Shown one piece after another: positions 50,054-59,953 of a DNA stretch of 64,000 nt. Source of the stretch: Marinoscillum sp965229915 (GTDB lineage Bacteria > Bacteroidota > Bacteroidia > Cytophagales > Cyclobacteriaceae). The position numbers and the translations under genes are program-made. The notes beneath the pieces are model-generated. The model made no database searches. It saw nothing but the letters and a program-made list of their open reading frames with translations, and was not told the origin of the DNA. Each line of letters opens with the position of its first letter. The stretch's first letter is position 1. The stretch spans positions 3,472,001-3,536,000 of the forward strand of contig NZ_CBDDJZ010000001.1 in NCBI RefSeq assembly GCF_965229915.1, given 5' to 3'.

Positions 50054-50080
50054 AAGGGATTCCATTTCTGAAATCCCTTT
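50054..50080 (-). terminator. Terminator after serS
   Basis: On the minus strand GGGATTT and AATCCC form a stem with a loop of about 9 nt followed by TTCTTTTT. It stands 21 bp after the serS stop. Confidence 0.7.
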
Positions 50081-50100
50081 TAAACTTTATATAAGTGGTC

Positions 50101-51381
50101 TTATTTATGGATCACATCCATACCCATGTACGGTTGCAATACCTCAGGTACTTTGATACCGTCAGTTGTTTGGTTGTTTTCCAAAATTGCTGCCAGAATG
50201 CGTGGAATTGCAAGCGCAGAACCATTGAGTGTGTGGGCCAACTGTTTCTTGTTCTCAGCATTTTTATAACGCAGCTTGAGCCTGTTGGCTTGATAGGTTT
50301 CGAAGTTGGAAACCGAGCTCACTTCCAGCCACTTGTCCTGAGCGGCAGAGTACACCTCAAAGTCAAAAGTCAAAGCGGAGGTAAAACCCAGGTCACCACC
50401 ACAAAGTCTGAGAATGCGATAAGGAAGTCCCAGATTGTTGACCAACTGCTCTACATGGGCTACCATCTGATCCAGCACCTGATACGAATCCTCAGGTTTG
50501 GCTATCTGAACGATCTCTACTTTGTCAAACTGATGTAGCCTGTTGAGTCCACGTACATGCGCTCCCCATGACCCAGCTTCTCTTCGGAAGCAAGGTGTAT
50601 AACCAACATGTTTAATAGGTAATTCGGTTTCGCTGACAATCACATCTCGATAAATGTTGGTGATAGGTACTTCAGCCGTTGGGATGAGGAAAAGGTTGGA
50701 ATCGGTGATTCCATACATTTGACCTTCCTTGTCAGGAAGTTGACCTGTTCCATATCCAGAATCTTCGTTGATCAGAATAGGCGGTTGCACTTCAATGTAT
50801 CCCGCTTTTTGAGCTTCATCCAGGAAGTAGTTGACTAGGGAACGCACCATGCGTGCTCCGGCACCTTTATAAAAAGGAAAGCCTGCACCAGTCACTTTAT
50901 TGCCTAGTTCGAAATCAATAATATCATATTCGGCGATCAGGTCCCAGTGAGGTTTGGCTCCTTCGGGAAGCTTCGGTTTCTTGCTTTCATCCAGCTTCAC
51001 TATCTCATTGTCTTCCTCGTTTTTACCTGCTTTTACAGTTGGGTGAGGAATGTTGGGGATATTGTAGAGTTTACTCAGTAATCCTTCCTGAATGCTGTTG
51101 AGCTGTTCAGATAGGGCTTTATCGCGCTCCTTAAGTTGAGCGGTTTCGGCTTTGGCCGCTTCTGCTTCCTCTTTTTTTCCTTCTTTAAAAAGCTGTCCGA
51201 TTTGTTTGGCTAGCTGATTGGATTTTGCCTTGGTATCGTCCAGTTCTTGTTGTGTTTTTTTTCTTTCTGCATCCAGATCTGTTACTTCTTTGAGGAGTTC
51301 TTTACCGTTTGGAATTCCACGTTTACTCAGACCGTCAATATATGCATCCAGGTTCTCCTGTATGTTGATTACTTGTAGCAT
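50101..51381 (-). CDS. serS: Seryl-tRNA synthetase
   Basis: 426 residues, class II. An N-terminal helical arm (about 1-110, coiled coil, KTQQELDDTKAKSNQLAKQI) grips the tRNA variable arm. The class II core includes GYIEVQPPILINEDS, motif 2 TPCFRREAGSWG, CGGDLGFTSALTFDFEVY and motif 3 NGSALAIPRILAAILE. Length is standard. Confidence 0.98.
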   Translation of the reverse strand: MLQVINIQENLDAYIDGLSKRGIPNGKELLKEVTDLDAERKKTQQELDDTKAKSNQLAKQIGQLFKEGKKEEAEAAKAETAQLKERDKALSEQLNSIQEGLLSKLYNIPNIPHPTVKAGKNEEDNEIVKLDESKKPKLPEGAKPHWDLIAEYDIIDFELGNKVTGAGFPFYKGAGARMVRSLVNYFLDEAQKAGYIEVQPPILINEDSGYGTGQLPDKEGQMYGITDSNLFLIPTAEVPITNIYRDVIVSETELPIKHVGYTPCFRREAGSWGAHVRGLNRLHQFDKVEIVQIAKPEDSYQVLDQMVAHVEQLVNNLGLPYRILRLCGGDLGFTSALTFDFEVYSAAQDKWLEVSSVSNFETYQANRLKLRYKNAENKKQLAHTLNGSALAIPRILAAILENNQTTDGIKVPEVLQPYMGMDVIHK

Positions 51382-51531
51382 TTCACTCTAAATTTCTGGC
51401 TTTACCAATGAGCATGCAAAGTAACTGGCATTCCGCCAATAAAGGAAGTGAACCGTCAAAATATTGGTTTTTCCCCATTGGTAGAAATTAGGCGCTGATA
51501 TTTGGGAAATAGTACTCGTTATCCTATACTT

Positions 51532-51559
51532 GTGGAGCAATTCAAGTGGACCTCCACTT
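51532..51559 (+). promoter_or_regulatory. Possible hairpin switch in the rho leader
   Basis: The perfect stem AAGTGGA-CC-TCCACTT (51544-51559) is followed by a short T-run. An upstream GTGGAG (51532-51537) can pair with CTCCAC (51552-51557) instead, so two exclusive structures are possible. rho is autogenously attenuated in other bacteria. Confidence 0.4.
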
Positions 51560-51647
51560 AATTTTTATCCATTTCGATATATTTTATCTAAACTCTCCGC
51601 ACGTTTTCTGACCAGCGGAATCAGTTATTAAACCCACTTATTAATTT

Positions 51648-53303
51648 ATGTACACTTTAGATGATTTGAGTGTAAGGCTCCTTTCCGAATTGAGAGAGAT
51701 AGCTGAAGAACTTGGTATCAAGAACGCCAAGAAAACTGCTAAAAAGGATCTGATCTACGAAATTCTGGACAAGCAGGCAACATTACCTGATGGTGAATTG
51801 AAGAAATTGAAGAAAGACAAGGCTGATAAATCAGAAGAGCCTAAAAAATCTGACGATAAGCCTAAGAAGAAGCCAGCTGGTAAAAAACGTGAAAACGTAA
51901 AAGAAACTGGCGGCAAGAAAGAAGAAAAGAGTGCCGACGATCTATTGAAGTCACTGGACATAGAGATAGAGCAAACGGCGGATTCAGGCTCCAAAGAATC
52001 CAAACCAGCAAAATCTGAGGACAACAATCCTCGCAGAAGAAGAGAAAACGATCCGCGCTCCAAAGACAATAATGGTGGCGAACACAAGGATCAACAAAAA
52101 GACCAAAGAGAAAATAAGGACCAGCGCAGAGACAATCGAAATGAGCAAAAAAGCAAAAAGGCTCAGTTCAATGAAGATGTGAAGGAATTTGATGGTATGA
52201 TTGAGAACGAAGGTGTTCTTGAAATCATGCAGGATGGTTATGGGTTCTTAAGATCTAGTGACTATCACTATTTGGCTAGCCCGGATGATATTTATGTGTC
52301 ACCTTCCCAGATTAAATTGTTTGGCCTTAAGACTGGAGATACGGTAAAAGGTCAAATCAGACCTCCTAAAGATGGAGAGAAGTATTTTGCACTACTCAGA
52401 GTAGAAAGCGTCAACGGAAAGACCACTGAGGAAATCAGAGATCGTGTAGCGTTCGAATACCTAACACCGCTTTTTCCAGATCAAAAACTGAACCTGAGCT
52501 CTAAGCCGGATAACTATTCCACGCGTATTGTAGACCTATTTGCACCAATTGGTAAAGGTCAGCGTGGAATGATCGTAGCTCAGCCAAAAACTGGTAAAAC
52601 AGTACTCTTGAAGAATATCGCCAATGCGATTGCAGAGAATCATCCTGAGGTTTACCTGATGATCCTCCTGATCGATGAAAGACCTGAGGAGGTTACTGAT
52701 ATGGCTAGGTCTGTAAAGGCAGAGGTAGTAGCTTCTACGTTTGATGAGCAGGCAGACAGACACGTGAAGGTTTCTAACATTGTGTTGGAAAAAGCTAAGC
52801 GCATGGTGGAATGCGGACATGATGTAGTGATCCTTTTGGATTCCATTACTCGTCTTGCACGTGCTCACAATACGGTAGCTCCTTCTTCTGGAAAAATCTT
52901 GTCTGGTGGTGTGGATGCTAACGCACTTCACAAGCCGAAGCGTTTTTTCGGGGCGGCTAGAAACGTGGAGAATGGTGGATCACTGACGATTATCGCCACG
53001 GCATTGATCGAGACTGGTTCTAAAATGGACGAAGTGATCTTTGAAGAATTCAAAGGTACTGGTAACATGGAGCTTCAGCTAGATAGAAAACTATCCAACA
53101 AGCGAGTTTACCCAGCGATCGATGTGCCGGCTTCAGGTACGCGTCGTGAGGATCTGTTGATGGACAAAGAAGAACTTCAGCGTGTATGGATCCTTCGCAA
53201 GTTCATGTCTGACATGAACAGTAACGAAGCGATGGAATTCCTTCTGAGCAAAATGAAGGGAACTAGAAATAACGATGAGTTCTTGATCTCGATGAACGGT
53301 TAA
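51648..53303 (+). CDS. rho: Transcription termination factor Rho
   Basis: 551 residues, longer than the E. coli protein (419). The N-terminal Rho_N/SAP-like helix bundle (about 1-45) is separated from the RNA-binding cold-shock-like domain (about 183-260, GVLEIMQDGYGFLRS) by a Lys/Glu/Asp-rich, disordered stretch of roughly 130 residues, as known for Bacteroidota Rho. The ATPase has P-loop AQPKTGKTVLLKNI, Walker B VVILLDSITRLAR, the Q-loop/R-loop region and GGSLTIIATALIETGSKMD. The gene stands alone and ends at a terminator with a 17-bp stem. Confidence 0.98.
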   Translation: MYTLDDLSVRLLSELREIAEELGIKNAKKTAKKDLIYEILDKQATLPDGELKKLKKDKADKSEEPKKSDDKPKKKPAGKKRENVKETGGKKEEKSADDLLKSLDIEIEQTADSGSKESKPAKSEDNNPRRRRENDPRSKDNNGGEHKDQQKDQRENKDQRRDNRNEQKSKKAQFNEDVKEFDGMIENEGVLEIMQDGYGFLRSSDYHYLASPDDIYVSPSQIKLFGLKTGDTVKGQIRPPKDGEKYFALLRVESVNGKTTEEIRDRVAFEYLTPLFPDQKLNLSSKPDNYSTRIVDLFAPIGKGQRGMIVAQPKTGKTVLLKNIANAIAENHPEVYLMILLIDERPEEVTDMARSVKAEVVASTFDEQADRHVKVSNIVLEKAKRMVECGHDVVILLDSITRLARAHNTVAPSSGKILSGGVDANALHKPKRFFGAARNVENGGSLTIIATALIETGSKMDEVIFEEFKGTGNMELQLDRKLSNKRVYPAIDVPASGTRREDLLMDKEELQRVWILRKFMSDMNSNEAMEFLLSKMKGTRNNDEFLISMNG

Positions 53304-53322
53304 GAACATTCGATAGATAAAT

Positions 53323-53356
53323 AAAAAGCCTTCCTGAGTACTCAGGAAGGCTTTTT
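53323..53356 (+). terminator. Terminator after rho
   Basis: Perfect 17-bp inverted repeat AAAAAGCCTTCCTGAGT and its complement with no unpaired centre. It also lies before the convergent CotH gene end (53386). Confidence 0.93.
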
Positions 53357-53385
53357 TATTGGTTACGACTGATAGTGTGGTATAC

Positions 53386-56300
53386 TTACCGCTGGATCAT
53401 AATTCTTTCCACTGTACGGGACTCTTCACTCTCAATCATGAGGAAATAGACACCTTTATTCAGAGCCTTTGGAAGCGACAACTCTTTGGCAAATGAGTTT
53501 TCGTACCTGCCATTGTAGAGCACCGACACCCTTTTTCCAGAAACATCCAATAACTCCACTCTCAGGGATTTGGAATTTTTCAACTTACAGGTAAGCCAAA
53601 AACTCCCGGCTTCCACTGGATTTGGGTATACCGTAGTGATTATGGAAGTCAAACCTGTAGGATCAAGTTCTGCCTCATTGCTTTCTCCAGGGTTGCCATT
53701 GTTTCCCAGTCCATACCAGCTTTCAGCATCGGCATTGTCAAGAGCCGGGTTTTTCAAGGCTAGCGTACTTCCTTTACCATCTGGCTGGGTGGGCCATGGA
53801 GATTCTGATAGGTAACAGACCTCATCGGTTAAGATACCGTCTGCATTGAATAAGCGCACGCAATCTCCATCACTGGACAAGCCAAAATCCATGTTGCCAA
53901 GGATGTTTTCAGTAGTGTGTATGCTGCTGAAGGCTTCAGTGTCTCTACAAATAACCAGAAAGTCACCCGCTTCCAGAGCTGTTCCATCCACGAAAATGAA
54001 TTGGTGGCCATCGTCATCATCTTTAAGTACCCAACCACTAAGGTCGATTGTCTGCTCACCTTTGTTGTAGAGTTCTACCCAGTCTTCGGTTTCTGAGTCT
54101 TTGTCAGAGTTGTAATTGATTTCGTTGATGGTGATTGAGGTCAACTCACTGTTTTCTTCTTCAAATACGGCAGTAATTGAGAGGACATCGTCGGGATTTA
54201 CCCGAACGGTAATCTCTGCACTGGTGAGATCACCTTCCCACCGTAGAAAACGATATCCGGGTTTAGGTTGGGCTGTTAAGGTAACCGGATTGCCATCAAA
54301 ATAAGCGCCACTCCATGGGTAGGATGTAAGGTTGATGGAGTTGATGGTGATGTCTCCGAAAGCCTCATCGTTCACTTCCAGGGTGATGTCGTTGATGCCA
54401 TCCAGATCAAAGGAACCATTGATGTGGTTGCGTACGTGTCCTGGTCGTTGGTTGGCAAATGTTTTCATGCGAGACACATTGTTGGACCAGTCGGAGTAGC
54501 TTCCGCCCCATCTGCTTAGATGGTCAGAGATTTCATTGGCAATAGTGCTTTCATAAGCGGATATTTTTTCAACTACTGCTTCTGGAAGAAATGTGGTGTT
54601 GAGCTGATCGGCAAAAGTGTTGATAAAGCGTTCTTTAAACGTTGCGTTTTCCATAAGTCGTCGGAGCAACAAGGTAGACCAGGGCGGGTTTGGCCAGTCT
54701 GGTCCATTGGCATCCAGGGCAAAATTCACAGTATTCCAGGAGACCTTTCCTTCGTTCCACGGGTCAAAACCGAAATCCGTATCGTAGGCAATCCATCGCC
54801 ATTTGCTATTGGGTTGGTTTGATTTCCAGTATTTGATATTGTTTCCAGGCCAATCTCGATTGTCAATAAAGATGTTGCCAATCTGGTAGTGAATGAAGTT
54901 TTCAATATCTATTCGGTCAGCTACATACTCATAGTTGTCAGTGTTCTGCAGGCTGTTAGATTGAATAAAGGCAGTTAGGTCCAGAAACTCTTGTTCATCT
55001 CCCTCCACAGGAATAGCGTTTGCTTCTAATATGGTTATGCTGTCTGGATCCAGGTCAAAATGATTGCCCAGAAAGTCTTCATTCACTTTTTCTCTTATAT
55101 TTTGGATGCCCCAGTATTCCCCATTGAGGTATATGACTGCCGGACGATAAGCTTGCTTGTCTACAGATTCATGAAAAAGGGAGGTTAAAAGAGCATCACG
55201 AAACATGGTGTTGTTCCAGTCGTTGCCTGAGTTTCTTAAAACGATGTTAGCAAATTCATCCAGCTCCAGATCTGGGAAGATCTTGTCTTTGATTTCATTC
55301 TTCCCGTATGATTTTCGCGCAAAAATGGAAAGACTTTTCTGTGCGTTGCCTCTTGACCATCCACCGAATATTTTTACTCCGGCATCTTGCGCAAATGCCA
55401 GGTCACCATCTGGATCGTACATTTCTATATGGATAGGCCGCTCCCAATCCTCCCAGAAATTTGCTCCGAAATGTGGGAAATCCGAACTGGCATTTGGTCC
55501 CATGACGTATATCCCCTCGTTGTAGTCCCAGAAATTGTCCGGATGGGTTGTGAGTGAAATAACTGCCACTTCATGATCTGTATGGATGATATAGGATGCA
55601 GTATTCACTGCGCCAGGAAGCGAGGTTTCTTGTATGGTCTGTGCCCTCAATACGGTGGTGGAACTAATGGTAATCGGGCTGCTATAAAGCTGACCTGAGA
55701 GCTCAGGAAGTGATCCGTCAGTAGAGTAATAGATAGGTGCATCGGATTCACTACTCAGAGTTACTTGAAGCGATTCATTATACAATCCGCCCTCCTCAGA
55801 AAAAAGGACCTTTGCACCGAAACCGGCATATCCAGCTGTGCTGTTGGATTCACCTGGGGTGGGTTCGTTATAGTACACCCAGTTTTCACTGCCATCAGTC
55901 TCGCGTCCATACGAAATGTCTACTGGAAGGTCATCAGTATGTACCGAATTGATAACTTCACCAGAAGGAGAAATCAGAAAAATGTAATCACCATCCGCAT
56001 TGATCTTAAAATTGGAATGTAGGTAGCTGCCACTGGCAGGAAGATGCGATGATAGACTTCCGTCGACTGGCGTGGTGCTCCCAAAAGATAAGAATGGAAT
56101 AGCCGTAAGATCAGAGGAGGTGGCGTTGGCATTGTGAACCTGCACTGCCAAAACGTTAGTACCTGTTTCTAAAAGGTCTTTATCAAAGCTGAAAGAAGCT
56201 GGCCGACCTCCCTGATAGAGCTGAGCTTCATGATCGTAATCATCTGCGAACTGATCATAGGGAGGTGGGCCCTCTGATGTCAGATTTTCCCGAGCTATTT

Positions 56301-56898
56301 CTGTTCCATTGAGGTATGCGACAAATCCATCATCATAGTCTATGTGAAATAGTGCTTCGGCAATAGCCTCTGGACTATCCAGATTGAACTCTTTGCGAAT
56401 GAACACACTTCCTGCATTTGTCAGTGTGGTGTTGTCATCATTATCTCCATACCCAAATCCGCTGGGACCGACTTCCCAGGAGGTGGCATCAAAGTCAGCG
56501 TTCATCCAATTTGGTGAGGTGGATGCATCAGGTATGAGGTACGACCAATCATCTCCCCAGTCGATCACCGTTTCCCAATAAAGTGGTGGTGTATCCCGAT
56601 CCTTATCAGAGGCAAATACCAATAAATGCTGACCTGGTGCCAAGGCCATTGCTGGAAACGTCCATGGGGTTTCCAGTGTGCCAGAGTCAGCCAAAACATA
56701 ACCCTCCAGGTCAATTGGGTCTGCTCCGTTATTATATAGCTCAACCCAATCCGGGGTATCTCCATCCTCATCAAATAGGGTATTGTTGTTCGAGGACATT
56801 ATTTCATTGATGACTAGGTCCTGAGCAGATCCAGTCCAGTGCATTAGTAGCGCTAGCAAGATCAGAGTATAGTTGAGTTTAATAGCTGGTATCATCAT
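53386..56898 (-). CDS. Giant CotH-kinase/lamin-tail protein, T9SS-secreted
   Basis: 1170 residues. Signal peptide to about residue 25. Then: lamin-tail domain (27-100), a jelly-roll carbohydrate-binding-like segment (about 105-270), a chitobiase-type Ig region (about 365-435, APIYYSTDGSLPE), and a CotH kinase domain (about 485-830). The last shows FGGWSRGNAQKSLSIFARK, LRNSGNDWNNTMFRD and the metal-binding RWIAYDTDFGF (Asp706, Asp708). An InlB-like repeat (about 840-912), a second lamin-tail domain (about 920-1075) and a T9SS sorting domain (YPNP at 1091) follow. CotH of Bacillus phosphorylates spore-coat proteins; the substrate here is unknown. Last gene of a four-gene operon, overlapping its neighbour by four bases. 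Confidence 0.92.
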   Translation of the reverse strand: MMIPAIKLNYTLILLALLMHWTGSAQDLVINEIMSSNNNTLFDEDGDTPDWVELYNNGADPIDLEGYVLADSGTLETPWTFPAMALAPGQHLLVFASDKDRDTPPLYWETVIDWGDDWSYLIPDASTSPNWMNADFDATSWEVGPSGFGYGDNDDNTTLTNAGSVFIRKEFNLDSPEAIAEALFHIDYDDGFVAYLNGTEIARENLTSEGPPPYDQFADDYDHEAQLYQGGRPASFSFDKDLLETGTNVLAVQVHNANATSSDLTAIPFLSFGSTTPVDGSLSSHLPASGSYLHSNFKINADGDYIFLISPSGEVINSVHTDDLPVDISYGRETDGSENWVYYNEPTPGESNSTAGYAGFGAKVLFSEEGGLYNESLQVTLSSESDAPIYYSTDGSLPELSGQLYSSPITISSTTVLRAQTIQETSLPGAVNTASYIIHTDHEVAVISLTTHPDNFWDYNEGIYVMGPNASSDFPHFGANFWEDWERPIHIEMYDPDGDLAFAQDAGVKIFGGWSRGNAQKSLSIFARKSYGKNEIKDKIFPDLELDEFANIVLRNSGNDWNNTMFRDALLTSLFHESVDKQAYRPAVIYLNGEYWGIQNIREKVNEDFLGNHFDLDPDSITILEANAIPVEGDEQEFLDLTAFIQSNSLQNTDNYEYVADRIDIENFIHYQIGNIFIDNRDWPGNNIKYWKSNQPNSKWRWIAYDTDFGFDPWNEGKVSWNTVNFALDANGPDWPNPPWSTLLLRRLMENATFKERFINTFADQLNTTFLPEAVVEKISAYESTIANEISDHLSRWGGSYSDWSNNVSRMKTFANQRPGHVRNHINGSFDLDGINDITLEVNDEAFGDITINSINLTSYPWSGAYFDGNPVTLTAQPKPGYRFLRWEGDLTSAEITVRVNPDDVLSITAVFEEENSELTSITINEINYNSDKDSETEDWVELYNKGEQTIDLSGWVLKDDDDGHQFIFVDGTALEAGDFLVICRDTEAFSSIHTTENILGNMDFGLSSDGDCVRLFNADGILTDEVCYLSESPWPTQPDGKGSTLALKNPALDNADAESWYGLGNNGNPGESNEAELDPTGLTSIITTVYPNPVEAGSFWLTCKLKNSKSLRVELLDVSGKRVSVLYNGRYENSFAKELSLPKALNKGVYFLMIESEESRTVERIMIQR

Positions 56899-58130
56899 TT
56901 AGAATTTGTTTGGTGGATCGGTTCCAGGTTATTGGATAAGAAATTTATCAGCGGCCTTTGAGCGAGTAGCCCTTCTAGTTCCAGATAGTCCAGAAAGGCA
57001 CTCAGGAGTCTTTCATGTGTGTCCAGGCTTTTCCATGTTAAGTCCAACTTATAGCGCCGGTATTTGAATATGGTGTTAGAATTAGCTGATGTGCTTATGT
57101 TTTGGGCTAAATCTTCGGCTCGATTGATCTTGGAATCAATTAACCGATGGAGCTCATAAAGTGCTTTTATTTGGTTTTTTTGAGACTCTATTTCCTGTGC
57201 CATTATTTCAGTTAATCGTGAGTTGTCATTTCTTTTTTCAATCAGTTTAAAGCGATTTCTAGCCAGATCAGCTTTGTCTCGGTTGACGATGGGCAAGGAA
57301 ATGCCCACTTGAAATCCCAAATGATCATTGAGCGTATTTCCTTGATCCAAATCCATGTCAGCCTGAATAAACCCTATGTTGCTGAATGCTTCCCTCTTGC
57401 TGATGGTCAACATTTGTTCCTCCAAGGCAAGCTTTTCCTCGGATGAGCGGATGTAAGGGTTGGTATAGTTGGAGGTATCCCGGCCATCAAGAAAGGCCAT
57501 GATTTGCTCCGGCTGGATCATCAGCCATGCAGACCAGTCAACGGTTGATTGAGTTGTATTTTGAATGATCTGATTGGTTTCAATCAGCTCCAATTTGCTT
57601 TCAGCTAAATCGATTTCAAGGTCACTTATTTCACTTTCGGCCTCCAGCAAGGCCTCGGCATTTAGCCCATTTGTTCCTTCCAGTATTTGGGCGTTTTGCA
57701 CCTCCCTGATGGTTAGCAGTTGGCTCAGTAGTTGTGTTCGTGAGTCGACAAAGTAGCTCTCTATGAGTTGTTCATATCTGTCTTTGAGTACTCTGGCCAA
57801 AGCCAACTGGTAATTGATTTGGGTGGTTTGCTGGAGTTGTTTGCTGTACTCTTTGTTTGCTTTCACTTCCCAGGGATTAGATGGAGAGAGTCTCAGTCGA
57901 TACTCAGAGAGCTGTTCACTAAAGTGATCGGATCTACCTCTTACTTCTACTTCCCGAATCCATGATGTCTTGATTTGATCTTGCTCAAGGAACGACAACT
58001 CTTCTGCATACCGAGTAAGACGTGAGTCATTCTGTGCTGACATTAGGTGCTCGTTTACGAATGAGTTTTGCGCCGAGGCATAAAGGCTGTACAGTGACCA
58101 TGCAAGTATAAAGAGGCGTTTCATCATCAT
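56895..58130 (-). CDS. TolC-like outer-membrane protein
   Basis: 411 residues from ATG 58130, the first of three ATGs that precede the signal peptide (KRLFILAWSLYSLYASAQ). Helical, Gln/Glu/Leu-rich sequence with repeated long helices (e.g. EALLEAESEISDLEIDLAESKLELIE in outline) and the QVGISLPIVNRDKADLARN segment typical of TolC channel proteins. It is shorter than E. coli TolC but the overall pattern holds. It begins one base after the HlyD-like gene and overlaps the CotH gene by four bases. Confidence 0.8.
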   Translation of the reverse strand: MMMKRLFILAWSLYSLYASAQNSFVNEHLMSAQNDSRLTRYAEELSFLEQDQIKTSWIREVEVRGRSDHFSEQLSEYRLRLSPSNPWEVKANKEYSKQLQQTTQINYQLALARVLKDRYEQLIESYFVDSRTQLLSQLLTIREVQNAQILEGTNGLNAEALLEAESEISDLEIDLAESKLELIETNQIIQNTTQSTVDWSAWLMIQPEQIMAFLDGRDTSNYTNPYIRSSEEKLALEEQMLTISKREAFSNIGFIQADMDLDQGNTLNDHLGFQVGISLPIVNRDKADLARNRFKLIEKRNDNSRLTEIMAQEIESQKNQIKALYELHRLIDSKINRAEDLAQNISTSANSNTIFKYRRYKLDLTWKSLDTHERLLSAFLDYLELEGLLAQRPLINFLSNNLEPIHQTNSK

Positions 58131-58131
58131 T

Positions 58132-59124
58132 TTAAGGTTGTAATATGACAAAGACCTTTTCTCCATTCAAAAACTTACTTTCCTCTGGAATCTCTATGAA
58201 TATTTCACGACCCCATGATGGCATCTGATCAAATGTGCGTAATCGCTCTGGATATTGGATAATACGGCTACCCACTTCGATCACGGTTCCCTTGATCCTA
58301 TATTGGCGATTAGTAGATTCTATATACACCACTGAGCCGCTTTCTAGCTCTATTTCATTGTGTTCATTGGTGAATGCCCTAATGATGGTTGGATTGTTTT
58401 CATAGACCGATAGCAAGTTGGTGTATGCTGGCACCAGCTGGTCGGTTTCCACATGGATGCTCCCAATGGTACCGTTGACTCGGGCGTATTGAGTGAGTTC
58501 CATTTCCTCTGTTTCCAGTAGCTGAATTTCTTTTTCTAATAAGTCTATTTCAGCAGAAGCGTTGGCTTCCTCCAGCGCATAGTTGGAATTGATTTCTTTG
58601 CGTTTCAACTGATATTCACGGTTCAGGAGCTTCTTTTCACCTTCTAGCAGCTGTAGCTTGCTCAGAAGCATTGAGTCAGGCGTCACCTGTTTTTGCCAGT
58701 CGAGCTTTTTGAAATCTTCCTGAATCCTTTGCTGCTGATCCAGAGAGGCTTTGATTTCCTGAATCTTGTTTTCGAGTTGCTTGATTTTCAGATCATATTC
58801 AAGGTCATTCAGGTATAGCTTGTTCTCCTTCTGGAGTTCTCGTTTGTTCAGATTGGCTTTGAGAAGAGTCAGTTTGTTTTGTTTGTTTTCTTTCTCTATT
58901 AGCAAATCAGGGCGTTCTACCCTGATCAGTGGGTCACCTTTTAGGATTTGTTCTCCAGGGACCACATACAGCTCTTTTATGCGGACATTCTTTTCAAAAC
59001 TGACGGCATAGCTTCTTGGCTCCACTTCAGCCAGAATAGCTGCAGAGTCTTCAGAGCTGAATGCCACAAAAGCCAAGCCGGCGGCCAGGATTAGCCAAAC
59101 GATAAAAAATATGTACTTCTTCAC
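58132..59124 (-). CDS. HlyD-like periplasmic adaptor (membrane-fusion) protein
   Basis: 330 residues. One N-terminal membrane anchor (about 5-23), then a lipoyl-like half (VSFEKNVRIKELYVVPGEQILKGDPLIRV in outline), a long helical hairpin rich in Lys/Gln/Glu/Leu (about 70-215), and the second lipoyl/beta-barrel part (RVNGTIGSIHVETDQLVPAYTNLLSVYE). The pattern is that of adaptors linking inner-membrane machines to TolC. It starts three bases after DUF4956 and ends one base before the TolC-like gene. No ABC or RND transporter is nearby. Confidence 0.85.
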   Translation of the reverse strand: MKKYIFFIVWLILAAGLAFVAFSSEDSAAILAEVEPRSYAVSFEKNVRIKELYVVPGEQILKGDPLIRVERPDLLIEKENKQNKLTLLKANLNKRELQKENKLYLNDLEYDLKIKQLENKIQEIKASLDQQQRIQEDFKKLDWQKQVTPDSMLLSKLQLLEGEKKLLNREYQLKRKEINSNYALEEANASAEIDLLEKEIQLLETEEMELTQYARVNGTIGSIHVETDQLVPAYTNLLSVYENNPTIIRAFTNEHNEIELESGSVVYIESTNRQYRIKGTVIEVGSRIIQYPERLRTFDQMPSWGREIFIEIPEESKFLNGEKVFVILQP

Positions 59125-59127
59125 AGC

Positions 59128-59802
59128 TTAAATTTTATCGAGGTTATCATCACGTTCCAGGCGGATGTTTGAAAGACCATTGGTAGTCTCCAGTAGTTGA
59201 AAAAAGGTTTCTTTGGAGATGTCTTTTTTCAGGAGAACAAAATACCGGCGCCTACTGCCGGTTTTTGTACTGTTCATGCCAGAAAGACGGTAATCCTCAC
59301 AGTTAGCGATGAACAGCGCATCAATGTCCGGGTTGATTTCATTGGAAATAGTCAATGAGACAGCAAACTCCCGAGTGAGGACTCCACTGCCAAAAGGTGA
59401 GATACTCAAAAGCAGAGCAATCAAACAAAAAACGATCGTTCCTGCCAGGGCTATGGAATAGCCATAGACTCCAGCCGCTATTCCAATGGATAAGGTTCCA
59501 AAAATGAAAATAATGTTGCGAGGATTTTCAATGGTTACTCTAAACCGGATGATCGCGATTGCTCCAATGATTCCAAATCCAGCAGCTACATTATTCCCAA
59601 CAGCCATAATGACCATGCATGATACGATCGAACTGAGCACCATGGCTTGAAAAAAGTTTCTGGAAAATGCCTGACCTTTGTTGGTTACATAATAGGTATA
59701 GGCCATCACACTGCTCAGCGTGAAGGCCAGCAATATGGAAAAAAGTGCCACTTTGAACGAAGGGTATTCGTAAAGTGTCTCTTTTGTCAATGATTCAAAC
59801 AT
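59128..59802 (-). CDS. DUF4956 membrane protein
   Basis: 224 residues. Four or five membrane helices lie between about 16 and 135, with the family's glycine-rich centre GFGIIGAIAIIRFRVTIENPRNI, which resembles the MgtC core motif. A soluble C-terminal domain of about 85 residues (ALFIANCEDYRLSGM to NGLSNIRLERD) follows and is predicted cytoplasmic. DUF4956 genes are commonly seen near CotH and VTC-type polyphosphate polymerase genes; no VTC domain is present here. First gene of the operon; the role is unknown. Confidence 0.88.
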   Translation of the reverse strand: MFESLTKETLYEYPSFKVALFSILLAFTLSSVMAYTYYVTNKGQAFSRNFFQAMVLSSIVSCMVIMAVGNNVAAGFGIIGAIAIIRFRVTIENPRNIIFIFGTLSIGIAAGVYGYSIALAGTIVFCLIALLLSISPFGSGVLTREFAVSLTISNEINPDIDALFIANCEDYRLSGMNSTKTGSRRRYFVLLKKDISKETFFQLLETTNGLSNIRLERDDNLDKI

Positions 59803-59953
59803 TTCTGAGTATTCGGGTATACGCGTTAATCTTACGGTAATGTTAATGAAACGATTTCGTAATATGATATAATTAACGGTTTACCGCTCGATTCGCCAAA
59901 CTTTATCTGGTGAAAGAGGCGAATAAGTCAAATGATACCTCAAATGGAATGAT

